From Bog-756 sp963701325 (GTDB lineage Bacteria; Actinomycetota; Acidimicrobiia; Acidimicrobiales; RAAP-2), in contig OY969604.1 in assembly GCA_963701325.1 (NCBI GenBank), positions 3,100,001-3,164,000 of the forward strand: 64,000 bases of DNA, read 5' to 3'. How positions within the stretch are numbered: position 1 is the first letter of the stretch; each line of letters starts with the position of its first letter. The position numbers and the translations under genes are program-made. Shown here piece by piece: positions 16,208-26,052 of this stretch. The notes beneath the pieces are model-generated. The model searched no databases. It was given only the letters and a program-made list of their open reading frames with translations, and was not told where the DNA came from.

Positions 16208-17533
16208 ATGAGCCCCGGCGTCCCGCTCAACTGGTACGCCGCTCTGCTGGTGGTGGCAGCCGTCTCCTCGTGGGCGCTGACCTTCCCGGCCCGCCGCATC
16301 GCTGTGCGGATCGGCTACGTGGCCCAGCCCGACGACCGCAAGGTGCACCAGCGGGTGACCCCCGAGTCGGGCGGGGTGGCCATGTTCGTGGCCATGCTGG
16401 TCACCTTCGCCGTGGCCGCGTCGGTACCCGCCCTCGGCGCCCTCTTCCGGGCCTCGCCGGAGCCGATGGGGCTCCTGCTCGGTGCAGCGGCCATCTTCGT
16501 GGTCGGGCTCATCGACGACTTCCGGGACATGTCGGCCCCGGCAAAGGTCGCCGGTGAGGTGCTTGCCGCCACCATCCTCTATTTCATGGGGGTGACCTGG
16601 TTCCAGTTCAAGGTCCCACTGGCAGGTCTGGTCCAGCTGTCCCCGGAGTGGACGCCGCTGCTGACCGCCCTCTGGGTCATCGCCATCACCAACGCGGTCA
16701 ACCTCATCGACGGGCTCGACGGCCTGGCCGCGGGTGTCGTGGCCATCGCATCGGGCGCCCTCGCCATCTACGGCCTCCACCTCCAGTACCTCGGCAATCT
16801 GCCCACCGACAACATCGGTCCGCTCATCGCGGTGGTCACCTGCGGGATCTGTCTGGGGTTCCTGCCCCACAACTTCCATCCGGCCCGCATCTTCATGGGG
16901 GACGCGGGCGCGCTGCTGCTCGGACTGTTGATGGCGGCCTCGACGATGCTCATCGGGGGTCGCTCGGCGGGCACCGTCGGTGGGGTGGCCGCACGCAGCG
17001 GTCAGACCTACTTCTTCTTCGCCCCCCTCTTCATCCCCTTCTTCATCCTCGGGGTGCCCATGGTCGACATGGCCTTCGCCTTCGTGCGCCGGACGGCCAA
17101 CCGGACCGGGTTCTCGACCCCGGACAAGAACCACCTACACCACCGGTTGCTCCGGCTCGGCCACGGCCACCGCCGGAGCGTGCTCATCCTCTGGGCCTGG
17201 ACCGTGCTCCTCTCGGGTTTCATCCTCTTCCCGCTCTACGTCTCGAGCGTCAACGCCTTCATCCCCTTCGGCGCGCTTGCGCTCGGCGTCATCCTCTACA
17301 CGCTCTTCCACCCGTCCCTGCGCCGCCATCCGGAGGGCTCGGCCGAGGCTTCGGCCGAGGGCGCGGCCGATGGCTCGATGGGGGGTGCGGCCGAGGTCGG
17401 CGAGCGCGGAGACAGCCCACCCGTTGGGGCCACCGTGCCCCGCCCCGCGCCGGGGCCGGACGGGACAGCGGTCGGACCTCCGGACCCCGCCGGGGCGGCC
17501 GCAGCCGCTTGGAGGACCGTTTCCAAACGGTGA
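16208..17533 (+). CDS. Undecaprenyl-phosphate N-acetylglucosaminyl 1-phosphate transferase family (WecA/TagO-like)
   Basis: Polytopic membrane enzyme of the MraY/WecA family that puts a sugar-1-phosphate onto undecaprenyl phosphate, starting a cell-envelope glycan. It has 441 residues and about ten helices. Motifs: PDDRKVHQRVTPESGGVAMF, GLIDDFRD (the DDxxD-type Mg site), NLIDGLDGLAAG, ARIFMGDAGALLLG and the cytoplasmic loop KNHLHHRLLRLGHGHRR, which distinguishes WecA/TagO enzymes from MraY. The last ~70 residues are a low-complexity Ala/Glu/Gly/Pro tail, not part of the fold. As in mycobacteria, the gene sits just upstream of the ATP synthase operon. Confidence 0.88.
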   Translation: MSPGVPLNWYAALLVVAAVSSWALTFPARRIAVRIGYVAQPDDRKVHQRVTPESGGVAMFVAMLVTFAVAASVPALGALFRASPEPMGLLLGAAAIFVVGLIDDFRDMSAPAKVAGEVLAATILYFMGVTWFQFKVPLAGLVQLSPEWTPLLTALWVIAITNAVNLIDGLDGLAAGVVAIASGALAIYGLHLQYLGNLPTDNIGPLIAVVTCGICLGFLPHNFHPARIFMGDAGALLLGLLMAASTMLIGGRSAGTVGGVAARSGQTYFFFAPLFIPFFILGVPMVDMAFAFVRRTANRTGFSTPDKNHLHHRLLRLGHGHRRSVLILWAWTVLLSGFILFPLYVSSVNAFIPFGALALGVILYTLFHPSLRRHPEGSAEASAEGAADGSMGGAAEVGERGDSPPVGATVPRPAPGPDGTAVGPPDPAGAAAAAWRTVSKR

Positions 17534-17612
17534 ACGTCGTGTTTCCGGCGTTTTGCCGCCACGACCACGATGGTGCGATGATGCTGCCCGTGAGTTGCAC
17601 GAGGAGCCGGCC

Positions 17613-18014
17613 TTGGCGGTAGCCACCGACGTCAGGGTCAAAGTGCGTTCTCTCCCGGCGTTGCGATATTTGGACGTGATACTGGTGCTGGTCGCGATGG
17701 CTCCCGCCGTCGCGCTCGGGGCGCCCGTGCTCGGCTATGCGATCGGGGCCGGCGGATGGATCGTGCAGCGCGTGATCGGCGAAGCCGACCAGCGTTGGAC
17801 GCGCAAGGCGGCCACGCCGCTCAAGCAGCTCGGCTACCACCTCTTCGAGGGATTCGCGCGGATCTGGTTGCTGGCAGGGTTCATCCTCATCGCGGCCCTG
17901 GTCGGCGGGCGCGAGGACGGGCTCACGGCCTCGCTGGTGATCTTCGGTGCGTACTCGGTGGCCTTCGCCGTCAGGGTGCTGTCGGGGCCGCCGCGGCAGA
18001 CGGCTGTCCAATGA
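17613..18014 (+). CDS. AtpI-like small membrane protein of the ATP synthase operon
   Basis: 133 residues with three likely helices (about 21-45, 82-105 and 108-128) and a basic loop between. The TTG at 17613 is chosen as start because GAGGAG at 17601-17606 lies 6 nt ahead and no better start is in frame. It overlaps atpB by ATGA, the position held by atpI, whose product helps assemble the c-ring or insert Fo subunits. Sequence similarity to AtpI is only general, so the identity rests mainly on size, topology and position. Confidence 0.6.
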   Translation: MAVATDVRVKVRSLPALRYLDVILVLVAMAPAVALGAPVLGYAIGAGGWIVQRVIGEADQRWTRKAATPLKQLGYHLFEGFARIWLLAGFILIAALVGGREDGLTASLVIFGAYSVAFAVRVLSGPPRQTAVQ

Positions 18015-18919
18015 CGGTCCTCGCCCGCATGAGCCGTCGCAGGCAGATCATCTACCTGGTCCTCTTGGCCTACCTCGGAGGGTTGATCGCGCTCGGAATC
18101 GTGTTCGGCATCCACACCCACCGGAACAACTCGTTCAACATCGTCTCTCCCTACCAGCTGGTGACCTGGGTGCACCTGGTCGGTCCGCTCGACATCAACA
18201 AGGGAGTCCTCTACCTGTTCATGACCGGCGTGCTGACCGTCGGCATCCTCTTGTTCGTCGCCCGGCGCATGGAGATGCGACCGAATCGGATCCAGACCGC
18301 GGTCGAGTGGGGTTACGACCTCACGAGGCGGCTGGCCACGGACAGCATGGACGACCAGATGGCGAGGAAGTGGTTCCCACTCATCTTCTCGCTGTTCGTG
18401 TTCGTCCTCGTGACCAACCTCCTTGGGTACATCCCGCTGCCGGTCAACACGTTGGACAAGATCCACGCCGGCGGGCTCAGCTTCCCCTCGTTCCAGATCT
18501 ATGCGGCGGACACCAACGTGGCCCTCCCGCTGGTGCTGGCGCTGGGGGTGTTCATCGCGTACAACGTCGAGGGGCTCCGCCACCACGGGCTCCGGGGGTA
18601 CGTCAAGTCGTTGGTCCCGGCGGGTGTCAGCGGAGGCATGCTGATCTTCCTCTACCCGCTGGAGATCGTCTCGCACTTCCTGCGGCTTCTCTCGCTGGCG
18701 ATCCGGCTCTGGGCCAACTTGCTGGCAGGGCACCTGCTGATAGATTTCATGGCCGGTGACATGGCGGTGCTACTGGGGCTGCCCGCTGTGGGCTTGTTCC
18801 TCCTGCCCCTCGGTGTCGCGATCTATCTGTTCGAGTGCGTGTTGATCGCCGGTCTGCAGGCCTTCATCTTCGCAATTTTGACCGCCATCTATTTGGGTGG
18901 AGCTGTCGGCAGCCATTAA
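18011..18919 (+). CDS. atpB: ATP synthase Fo subunit a
   Basis: Proton-channel stator subunit, 302 residues, start coupled to the preceding gene. The essential Arg of the half-channel interface is in LLSLAIRLWANLLAGHLL; the last helices (LIAGLQAFIFAILTAIYL) carry the conserved Gln/Tyr positions. The N-terminus is long and Arg-rich (MSRRRQ) before the first helix. First core gene of the a-c-b-delta-alpha-gamma-beta-epsilon order. Confidence 0.95.
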   Translation: MTVLARMSRRRQIIYLVLLAYLGGLIALGIVFGIHTHRNNSFNIVSPYQLVTWVHLVGPLDINKGVLYLFMTGVLTVGILLFVARRMEMRPNRIQTAVEWGYDLTRRLATDSMDDQMARKWFPLIFSLFVFVLVTNLLGYIPLPVNTLDKIHAGGLSFPSFQIYAADTNVALPLVLALGVFIAYNVEGLRHHGLRGYVKSLVPAGVSGGMLIFLYPLEIVSHFLRLLSLAIRLWANLLAGHLLIDFMAGDMAVLLGLPAVGLFLLPLGVAIYLFECVLIAGLQAFIFAILTAIYLGGAVGSH

Positions 18920-18940
18920 GAAAAGGGAGCGAGGAGCTAT

Positions 18941-19240
18941 ATGTTTCGCATTGTAGGTATCGTCATGGTTGTCCATGCACTGATCACCGCCGCTGTTCAG
19001 TCGTATCAGAATGTCGGCGAGAACGCCGGGAAGGCGATCGCCCTCGGGGTCGGGGCCGGTGGCGGCGCCGCCGGGGCCGGAGCCGGCATCGGGATGCTGT
19101 TCGGCAAGGTCATCGAGTCGGTGACTCGCCAGCCCGAGATGCGGAACGAGATCACCTCGATCCAGTGGCTCGGGTTCGCCCTCACCGAGGCAACCTTCTT
19201 CTACGGCCTGGTCGGCGGCTTCATCGCCTTCTTCCTCTAG
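18941..19240 (+). CDS. atpE: ATP synthase Fo subunit c
   Basis: c-ring proteolipid. The hairpin has a glycine-rich first helix (AIALGVGAGGGAAGAGAGIG), a polar loop with RQPE and a second helix with the ion-binding Glu in ALTEATFFYGLVGGFIAFF. At 99 residues it is about 20 longer than a typical c subunit: the extra N-terminal piece (MFRIVGIVMVVHALITAAVQ) is hydrophobic and may be a signal-like leader. GGGAGCGAGGAG directly precedes the ATG. The absence of the Gln/Ser ligands of sodium-type rings suggests proton coupling. Confidence 0.94.
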   Translation: MFRIVGIVMVVHALITAAVQSYQNVGENAGKAIALGVGAGGGAAGAGAGIGMLFGKVIESVTRQPEMRNEITSIQWLGFALTEATFFYGLVGGFIAFFL

Positions 19241-19258
19241 GCCGACGGAGCCGGCACC

Positions 19259-19795
19259 GTGGTACTCGCATCCAGTTCCTGGCTGATCACCCCCGACGTC
19301 GGGCTGACGATCTGGACGCTCCTCGTCTTCGGGATCTCGCTCTTCATCCTCGCCAAGTTCGTGCTGCCCCGCATCGGGCAGGCACTCGACTCACGGCAGA
19401 AGGTGATCGAGGAGTCGATCGACGCGGCCGACCGCACCCGGCAGGAGGCAGACGAGCTGCTCGTCGAATATCGCGAGCACTTGAGAGAGGCGCGTCAGCA
19501 GGCGGAGGAGATCATCGAGCGTGCCCGCCAGGCGGCCTCCGCCCACGAGCGCGAGGCCCGCTCCACCGCCCAGGCTCGGGGCGAGCAGATGCTCGAGCAG
19601 ACCCGGCGCGAGATCGAGGCCGAGAGCCGCCGCATGATCGACGAGATCCTCCGGGATGTCGCAGACCTCACGGTGATGGCGACCGAGCGGGTGACGCGCA
19701 AGGTGCTGACCGAGGATGACCAGCGGCGCCTGGTCGCCGACGCGCTCTCCGACCTCGACTTCTCGGTCCTGAGCGGCGGACGCCGCCAGTCATGA
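19259..19795 (+). CDS. atpF: ATP synthase Fo subunit b
   Basis: Peripheral-stalk subunit, 178 residues. One N-terminal membrane helix (VGLTIWTLLVFGISLFILAK) is followed by a long charged coiled coil with Ala/Glu/Arg heptads to about residue 150. GTG start 18 bases after atpE. The tail (VTRKVLTEDDQRRLVADAL) matches the delta-binding end of b subunits. Confidence 0.93.
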   Translation: MVLASSSWLITPDVGLTIWTLLVFGISLFILAKFVLPRIGQALDSRQKVIEESIDAADRTRQEADELLVEYREHLREARQQAEEIIERARQAASAHEREARSTAQARGEQMLEQTRREIEAESRRMIDEILRDVADLTVMATERVTRKVLTEDDQRRLVADALSDLDFSVLSGGRRQS

Positions 19796-19812
19796 TGGCC
19801 CGGAGCCCCGAG

Positions 19813-19852
19813 TAGTGGAACAGGTCGCCGACTAGTGGAAGAGGTCTCCGAG
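19813..19852 (+). repeat. Tandem 20-bp duplication at the atpH start
   Basis: Units 19813-19832 (TAGTGGAACAGGTCGCCGAC) and 19833-19852 differ at three positions. Each contains a GTGGAA start; the first copy reads M-E-Q-V-A-D then TAG, the second opens atpH (M-E-E-V-S-E). It creates a six-codon mini-ORF immediately before atpH. Confidence 0.8.
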
Positions 19853-20393
19853 GTCTACGCACGGGCGTTGTTCGAGGTCGCGTCAGAGCGCGACGTGCTC
19901 GACACCGTGCGCGAGCAGCTCGCCCAGTTCGTCGACGCGCTGTCTGCCGACCGCCAGCTGGAGATCTTCTTCGTGTCGCCCTACTTCTCGACGACGGAGA
20001 AGAAGGATGGCCTAGGTCGGCTGGTCGAGGGAGCCGACGAGACGCTCATGAGTTTCCTCGAGACGCTCATCGAGCGGCAGCGCATGCCGGAGATCTTCCA
20101 CATCCGAGCGCTCTATGAGCAGCGATGGGATGCCGAGCGGAAGTTGCTCCCGGTGGAGGTGACCAGCGCGGTGCGACTCGACGAGGCGACCGTGCGTAGC
20201 ATCAGTGAACGCATCGGCAGCGGGACCGGCAACACGATCCAGCTCACGACCGTGGTCGATCCCGACATGCTCGGTGGAATCGTGCTCCGCGTCGGCAACG
20301 TCATCCTCGATGCGTCGATCAGGAACCGACTGAACGAGCTCCGCAAGGAAGTCTCGCAGGCACGGTTACCCTCGCAAGGCAAGGAGCCACCCA

Positions 20394-20410
<17 letters not shown>
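19835..20410 (+). CDS. atpH: ATP synthase F1 subunit delta
   Basis: Stator link between b and the alpha3beta3 head; 191 residues. The helical N-terminal domain starts VSEVYARALFEVASERDVLD, and the C-terminal region has IQLTTVVDPDMLGGIVLRVGNVILDASIRNRLNELRKE, diagnostic for delta/OSCP. The GTG start lies in the second unit of a 20-bp tandem duplication. The 3' end overlaps atpA by 17 nt. Confidence 0.93.
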
Positions 20411-22052
<1,642 letters not shown>

Positions 22053-22073
22053 TGCCAGGGCGCCTCACGATCC

Positions 22074-22982
22074 ATGCCACAGTCGCAGCGCGACGTGCGC
22101 AACCGAATCAGCGCCGTCAAGAACATCGAGAAGATCACCCGGGCGATGGCCATGGTCGCCGCTGCCCGGTTGCGCCGATCCGAACAGCGGATCGTGGCGC
22201 TGCGTCCGTACACGAGCGCGATCAGGCGGATGACCCGGCAGGCCGCGGAGGCGGCGGGTTCGGTCCCGAGCGTGCCGATCCTCCAGGAACACGAAGAGGT
22301 GCGCACGGTCGGTCTGCTGCTCGTCGCAGGTGATCGCGGCCTGGCCGGTGCGTTCAACTCGAACATCGTCCGCGCCGGGGTCGCAGCCGGGCGCGAGCAC
22401 GAGGGCGAGGGACGGCGGGTCGTCTACTTCGCGTCCGGCCGACGAGCCGCGTCGTCGCTCACCTTCCGTGGCATGGAGCCGGCAGACAGCTTCACCGGCT
22501 TCACCGACCGTCCGACCTACCCGGACGCGCGCCGCATCGCCGAGCGGTTGATGGCCGCCTACCTCGACGGCGAGGTCGACCAGGTGGAGGTGTTCTACAA
22601 CGGCTACCTCTCGCCGATATCGCAGGTCGTTCGGCGTGAGACGCTCCTGCCCCTGCAGCGGGCGACCGTGCTCGAAGGGGAGCCGACGGAGGACGCGGAA
22701 GCCGCCACCGAGGACCAGCAGCGGGTGGTGCCCGAGTACGAGCCCGACGCGGCGGCGGTGCTGCGGAGGCTCGTCCCCGACTACGTCGAGATCTCGATCT
22801 ACCGCGCCCTGCTCGATTCGACCGCCTCCGAGCATGGTGCGAGGATGACCGCGATGCGCCATGCCTCTGACAACGCCGGCGAGCTGATCCATGACCTCAC
22901 GCTGCAGATGAACCGGGCGCGCCAAGCCGAGATCACCCAGGAGATCATGGAGGTCGTAGCCGGGGCCGAGGGGCTCGGGTGA
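22074..22982 (+). CDS. atpG: ATP synthase F1 subunit gamma
   Basis: Rotor shaft, 302 residues. The N-terminal helix (RDVRNRISAVKNIEKITRAMAMVAAARL) and the C-terminal helix (GARMTAMRHASDNAGELIHDL) form the coiled coil inside the head; LLLVAGDRGLAGAFNSNIVR is the conserved Rossmann-like segment. About residues 200-225 carry an acidic stretch (EPTEDAEAATEDQQRVVPEY) that looks like an insertion, comparable in position to the gamma insert of mycobacterial enzymes; a regulatory role is only a suggestion. Confidence 0.95.
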   Translation: MPQSQRDVRNRISAVKNIEKITRAMAMVAAARLRRSEQRIVALRPYTSAIRRMTRQAAEAAGSVPSVPILQEHEEVRTVGLLLVAGDRGLAGAFNSNIVRAGVAAGREHEGEGRRVVYFASGRRAASSLTFRGMEPADSFTGFTDRPTYPDARRIAERLMAAYLDGEVDQVEVFYNGYLSPISQVVRRETLLPLQRATVLEGEPTEDAEAATEDQQRVVPEYEPDAAAVLRRLVPDYVEISIYRALLDSTASEHGARMTAMRHASDNAGELIHDLTLQMNRARQAEITQEIMEVVAGAEGLG

Positions 22983-23001
22983 GCCCAGAGTGGAGACTGA
23001 G

Positions 23002-24477
23002 ATGGCAGTGACAGAAGAGGCATCGGCGACGGAGGGCCGCACCGAGAACGTCGGCCGCATCGAGGCGATCCAAGGCGTCGTCATCGAGGCGGTGTTCCCC
23101 GACAAGCTCCCCGAGATCAACCATGCCATCAAGGTGCGCCGTCCGGCGGCTGCGCGCGCCGAGGAGGACGAGGACATCGGCGCCGCCCAGGACGAGTACC
23201 TGATCTGCGAGGTGCAGCAGCAACTCGGCGACGACCGCGTGCGGGCAGTGGTGATGGACACCACCGACGGCCTCGCCCGCGGTGCCGAGGTCATCGACAC
23301 GGGAGGCCCGATCACCGTTCCGGTGGGGCGAGCCACACTGGGACGGATCTTCAACCTGCTCGGCGAGCCGATCGACCTCGGTGCGCCGCTGGAGGAGGGC
23401 ATCGAGCGCTGGCCGATCCACCGCGACGCGCCCAACGTCGAGGCGATGACCCCGACGACGGAGGTGTTCGAGACCGGCATCAAGGTGGTCGACCTGCTGG
23501 CGCCCTACGCCAAGGGGGGCAAGGTCGGCCTGTTCGGCGGTGCCGGTGTCGGCAAGACCGTGATCATCCAGGAGCTCATCCACAATCTCGCCCAGGAGCA
23601 CGGTGGGTTGTCGGCGTTCTGCGGTGTCGGTGAGCGCTCCCGCGAGGGGAACGACCTCTGGCTCGAGATGAAGGAATCCGGCGTGCTCGACAAGACGATC
23701 CTCGTCTTCGGGCAGATGAACGAGCCTCCCGGCGCCCGTATGCGGGTCGCGCTCTCCGGTCTGACCATGGCCGAGTACTTCCGCGACCAGGAGGGGCAGG
23801 ACGTCCTGCTCTTCGTCGACAACATCTTCCGTTTCGTCCAGGCGGGCTCGGAGGTCTCGGCACTGCTCGGACGGATGCCCTCGCAGGTCGGCTATCAGCC
23901 CACGCTCGAGTCCGAGATGGGTGAACTGCAGGAACGCATCACCTCCACCCGCCGGGGCTCGGTCACCAGCGTGCAGGCGATCTACGTCCCCGCCGACGAC
24001 CTCACCGACCCCGCTCCCGCGTCGGTGTTCGCGCACCTCAACGCCACGACGGTGCTGTCGCGGTCTATCGCCGAGAAGGGCATCTATCCGGCGGTCGATC
24101 CGCTCGACTCGACCTCGACGATCCTCAAGGCGGAGATCCTGGGGGAGGAGCACTTCCGGGTCGCCACCGAGGTCCAGGAGGTGCTCCAGCGGTACAAGGA
24201 GCTCCAGGACATCATTGCGATCCTCGGCATCGACGAGCTCTCCGACGAGGACAAGGTGACGGTCACCCGGGCCCGCAAGCTCGAGCGGTTCCTCTCGCAG
24301 CCGTTCTTCGTCGCCGAGCAGTTCACCGGTACCCCTGGTGCGTACGTCCCGATCGCGGAGACGGTCCGTGGCTTCAAGGAGATCCTCGAAGGGAGACACG
24401 ACGACCTCCCCGAGCGTGCGTTCTTCATGAAGGGCACGATCGACGACGTGATCCGGGACAGCCGCGGGGACGACTGA
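23002..24477 (+). CDS. atpD: ATP synthase F1 subunit beta
   Basis: Catalytic subunit, 491 residues. Walker A GGAGVGKTVIIQELI, catalytic Glu in GVGERSREGNDLWLEM, Walker B ILVFGQM/VLLFVDNIFRF and the DELSDEDK segment that replaces the DELSEED lever are all visible. The start is placed at ATG 23002 because GGAG lies 7 nt ahead; GTG 22990, four codons earlier, is an alternative. The N-terminal barrel holds an extra acidic stretch (AAARAEEDEDIGAAQDE, about residues 46-62), which standard beta subunits lack. Confidence 0.96.
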   Translation: MAVTEEASATEGRTENVGRIEAIQGVVIEAVFPDKLPEINHAIKVRRPAAARAEEDEDIGAAQDEYLICEVQQQLGDDRVRAVVMDTTDGLARGAEVIDTGGPITVPVGRATLGRIFNLLGEPIDLGAPLEEGIERWPIHRDAPNVEAMTPTTEVFETGIKVVDLLAPYAKGGKVGLFGGAGVGKTVIIQELIHNLAQEHGGLSAFCGVGERSREGNDLWLEMKESGVLDKTILVFGQMNEPPGARMRVALSGLTMAEYFRDQEGQDVLLFVDNIFRFVQAGSEVSALLGRMPSQVGYQPTLESEMGELQERITSTRRGSVTSVQAIYVPADDLTDPAPASVFAHLNATTVLSRSIAEKGIYPAVDPLDSTSTILKAEILGEEHFRVATEVQEVLQRYKELQDIIAILGIDELSDEDKVTVTRARKLERFLSQPFFVAEQFTGTPGAYVPIAETVRGFKEILEGRHDDLPERAFFMKGTIDDVIRDSRGDD

Positions 24478-24478
24478 G

Positions 24479-24886
24479 GTGGCCCACACCCCGTTCCCCG
24501 TCGAAGTACTCACCCCGGACGGTGAGGTCTTCAACGGCGAGGTCGAGATGGTCTCGACGGTCACCACCCTCGGTCAGATCGGCATCCTCAGCCGGCATGC
24601 ACCGCTGTTGGCGACGCTCGAGCCCACCGAGCTGCGGCTGTACAGGACCGAGACCGAGGTGGTCCGGTTCGCACAGGCTGAGGGCTACCTCCAGGTTGGC
24701 GGCAATCACGCGCTGCTGCTGCTCCAGGAGGCCTATCCCATCGAAGATCTCGACGTGGACGACCTGCGAGAACGTCTGCGAGCAGCTGAAGAGGGGATCG
24801 AGCAGGCCGGTGAGGACAGTGAGCGGCGCCGGGTCGCCGAGCGTGAGAAGCGGCGCGTGGAGCGGTTCCTGAGTCTCGCCGAGTAG
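24479..24886 (+). CDS. atpC: ATP synthase F1 subunit epsilon
   Basis: Rotor/inhibitory subunit, 135 residues: N-terminal beta-sandwich (FPVEVLTPDGEVFNGEVEMV, GQIGILSRHAPLLATLEP) and a C-terminal two-helix region rich in Arg/Glu. GTG start one base after the atpD stop. Last gene of the operon. A small inverted repeat (GGAGC / GCTCC near 24893-24907) after the stop could help end transcription before convergent glpX. Confidence 0.94.
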   Translation: MAHTPFPVEVLTPDGEVFNGEVEMVSTVTTLGQIGILSRHAPLLATLEPTELRLYRTETEVVRFAQAEGYLQVGGNHALLLLQEAYPIEDLDVDDLRERLRAAEEGIEQAGEDSERRRVAEREKRRVERFLSLAE

Positions 24887-24922
24887 CGGGGTGGAGCCGA
24901 ACGCTCCCTCCGCGCCCGGTCG

Positions 24923-25918
24923 TCAGCCGAACTCGATGGCGCTGTACTCGGACAGCTTGTGCAGCGGGTGACGGGCGTCGATGAGCCGGACCGTGCCCGA
25001 CTTGGACCGCATGACCAGCGACTGGGTGCTGGCGCCGAACCCGTCGTAGCGGACCCCCTGGAGCAGTTCCCCGTCGGTGATCCCGGTTGCGGCGAAGAAG
25101 CAGTTGTCCCCGCGTACGAGATCATCGGTGGTCAGGACGGCGTCGAGGTCGTACCCGAGGTCGAGCGCTGCGGTCCGCTCGTGGTCGTCGCGGGGGTAGA
25201 GGCGTCCCTGGATCTCGCCGCCCATCGACTTGAGGGCCGCCGCCGCGATCACACCCTCGGGAGTGCCTCCGATGCCGACCAGCAGGTCCACTCCGGTGTC
25301 GGGCCACGAGGTGGCGATGGCGCCGGCCACGTCGCCGTCGGTGATGAGGCGGATCCGCGCGCCGGTCGAGCGGACGTCGGCGATCAGCTGCTCGTGGCGC
25401 GGCCGGTCGAGGATGACGACGGTGAGGTCGCGGACCGAGGTCCCCTTGGTCTTGGCCACCGCCTCGAGGTTCGCCCCGATGGGTTGGGTGATGTCGATGG
25501 CGCCCAGCGCACGCGGCCCGACCGCCAGCTTCTCCATGTAGACGCACGGGCCCGGGTCGAACATGGTGCCCTCCTCGGAGACCGCGATGACCGCGAGGGC
25601 CCCGCCGCGTCCGAGGGCGGTCGAGGTGGTGCCGTCGATCGGGTCCACCGCGATGTCGGCCTTGGGCGGGGTGCCGTCCCCGATCCGCTCTCCGTTGAAG
25701 AGCATGGGCGCGTTGTCCTTCTCCCCCTCGCCGATCACGACGACCCCGTCCATGGCGATGCTGGAGAGGACGATCCGCATCGCGCTGACCGCTGCGCCGT
25801 CGGCACCCTCCTTGTCCCCGCGACCCATCCACCGGGACGCGGCCAGAGCCGATGCCTCGGTGACCCGGACAAGCTCCATGGCCAGATTGCGGTCGGGTGC
25901 CTGGACGGTCGCGCTCAC
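24923..25918 (-). CDS. glpX: Class II fructose-1,6-bisphosphatase GlpX
   Basis: Hydrolyses fructose-1,6-bisphosphate in gluconeogenesis. It has 331 residues from the GTG at 25918, which restores the usual PDRNLAMELVRVTEASALAA beginning; ATG 25879 is a shorter alternative. Metal and phosphate motifs are GEGEKDNAPML, DIAVDPIDGTTSTALGRGGA and DLLVGIGGTPEGVIAAAALK. Convergent with the ATP synthase operon, divergent from murA. Confidence 0.95.
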   Translation of the reverse strand: MSATVQAPDRNLAMELVRVTEASALAASRWMGRGDKEGADGAAVSAMRIVLSSIAMDGVVVIGEGEKDNAPMLFNGERIGDGTPPKADIAVDPIDGTTSTALGRGGALAVIAVSEEGTMFDPGPCVYMEKLAVGPRALGAIDITQPIGANLEAVAKTKGTSVRDLTVVILDRPRHEQLIADVRSTGARIRLITDGDVAGAIATSWPDTGVDLLVGIGGTPEGVIAAAALKSMGGEIQGRLYPRDDHERTAALDLGYDLDAVLTTDDLVRGDNCFFAATGITDGELLQGVRYDGFGASTQSLVMRSKSGTVRLIDARHPLHKLSEYSAIEFG

Positions 25919-26040
25919 GGGCACAGACGTTAGTGGCTGCCACGAAGGGAGGCGCCGCCGGCCCGTACGGTGGTGCCCGCCGTCCGGGGATGCACGACGC
26001 CGCGCGCGCACCATCGACGGGTCCGTTGGCGCCCCCGGGC

Positions 26041-26046
26041 CATACT
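26041..26046 (+). promoter_or_regulatory. -10-like element of a leaderless murA transcript
   Basis: CATACT at 26041-26046 followed by six bases and the murA GTG. The GGAG in between is too close to the start (2 nt) to act as a ribosome-binding site, so leaderless initiation explains the layout better. Confidence 0.4.
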
Positions 26047-26052
26047 GGAGAG

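Noticed and set aside
15548..17134. 528-codon minus-strand ORF opposite glyA and the WecA-like gene
   Set aside because: Mirror frame of two well-supported genes; Gly/Asp/Glu/His-rich composition is the usual antisense artefact of high GC3 coding DNA.
17300..17533. Extra domain at the end of the WecA-like protein
   Set aside because: The last ~70 residues are low-complexity Ala/Glu/Gly/Pro without a fold signature; treated as a tail.
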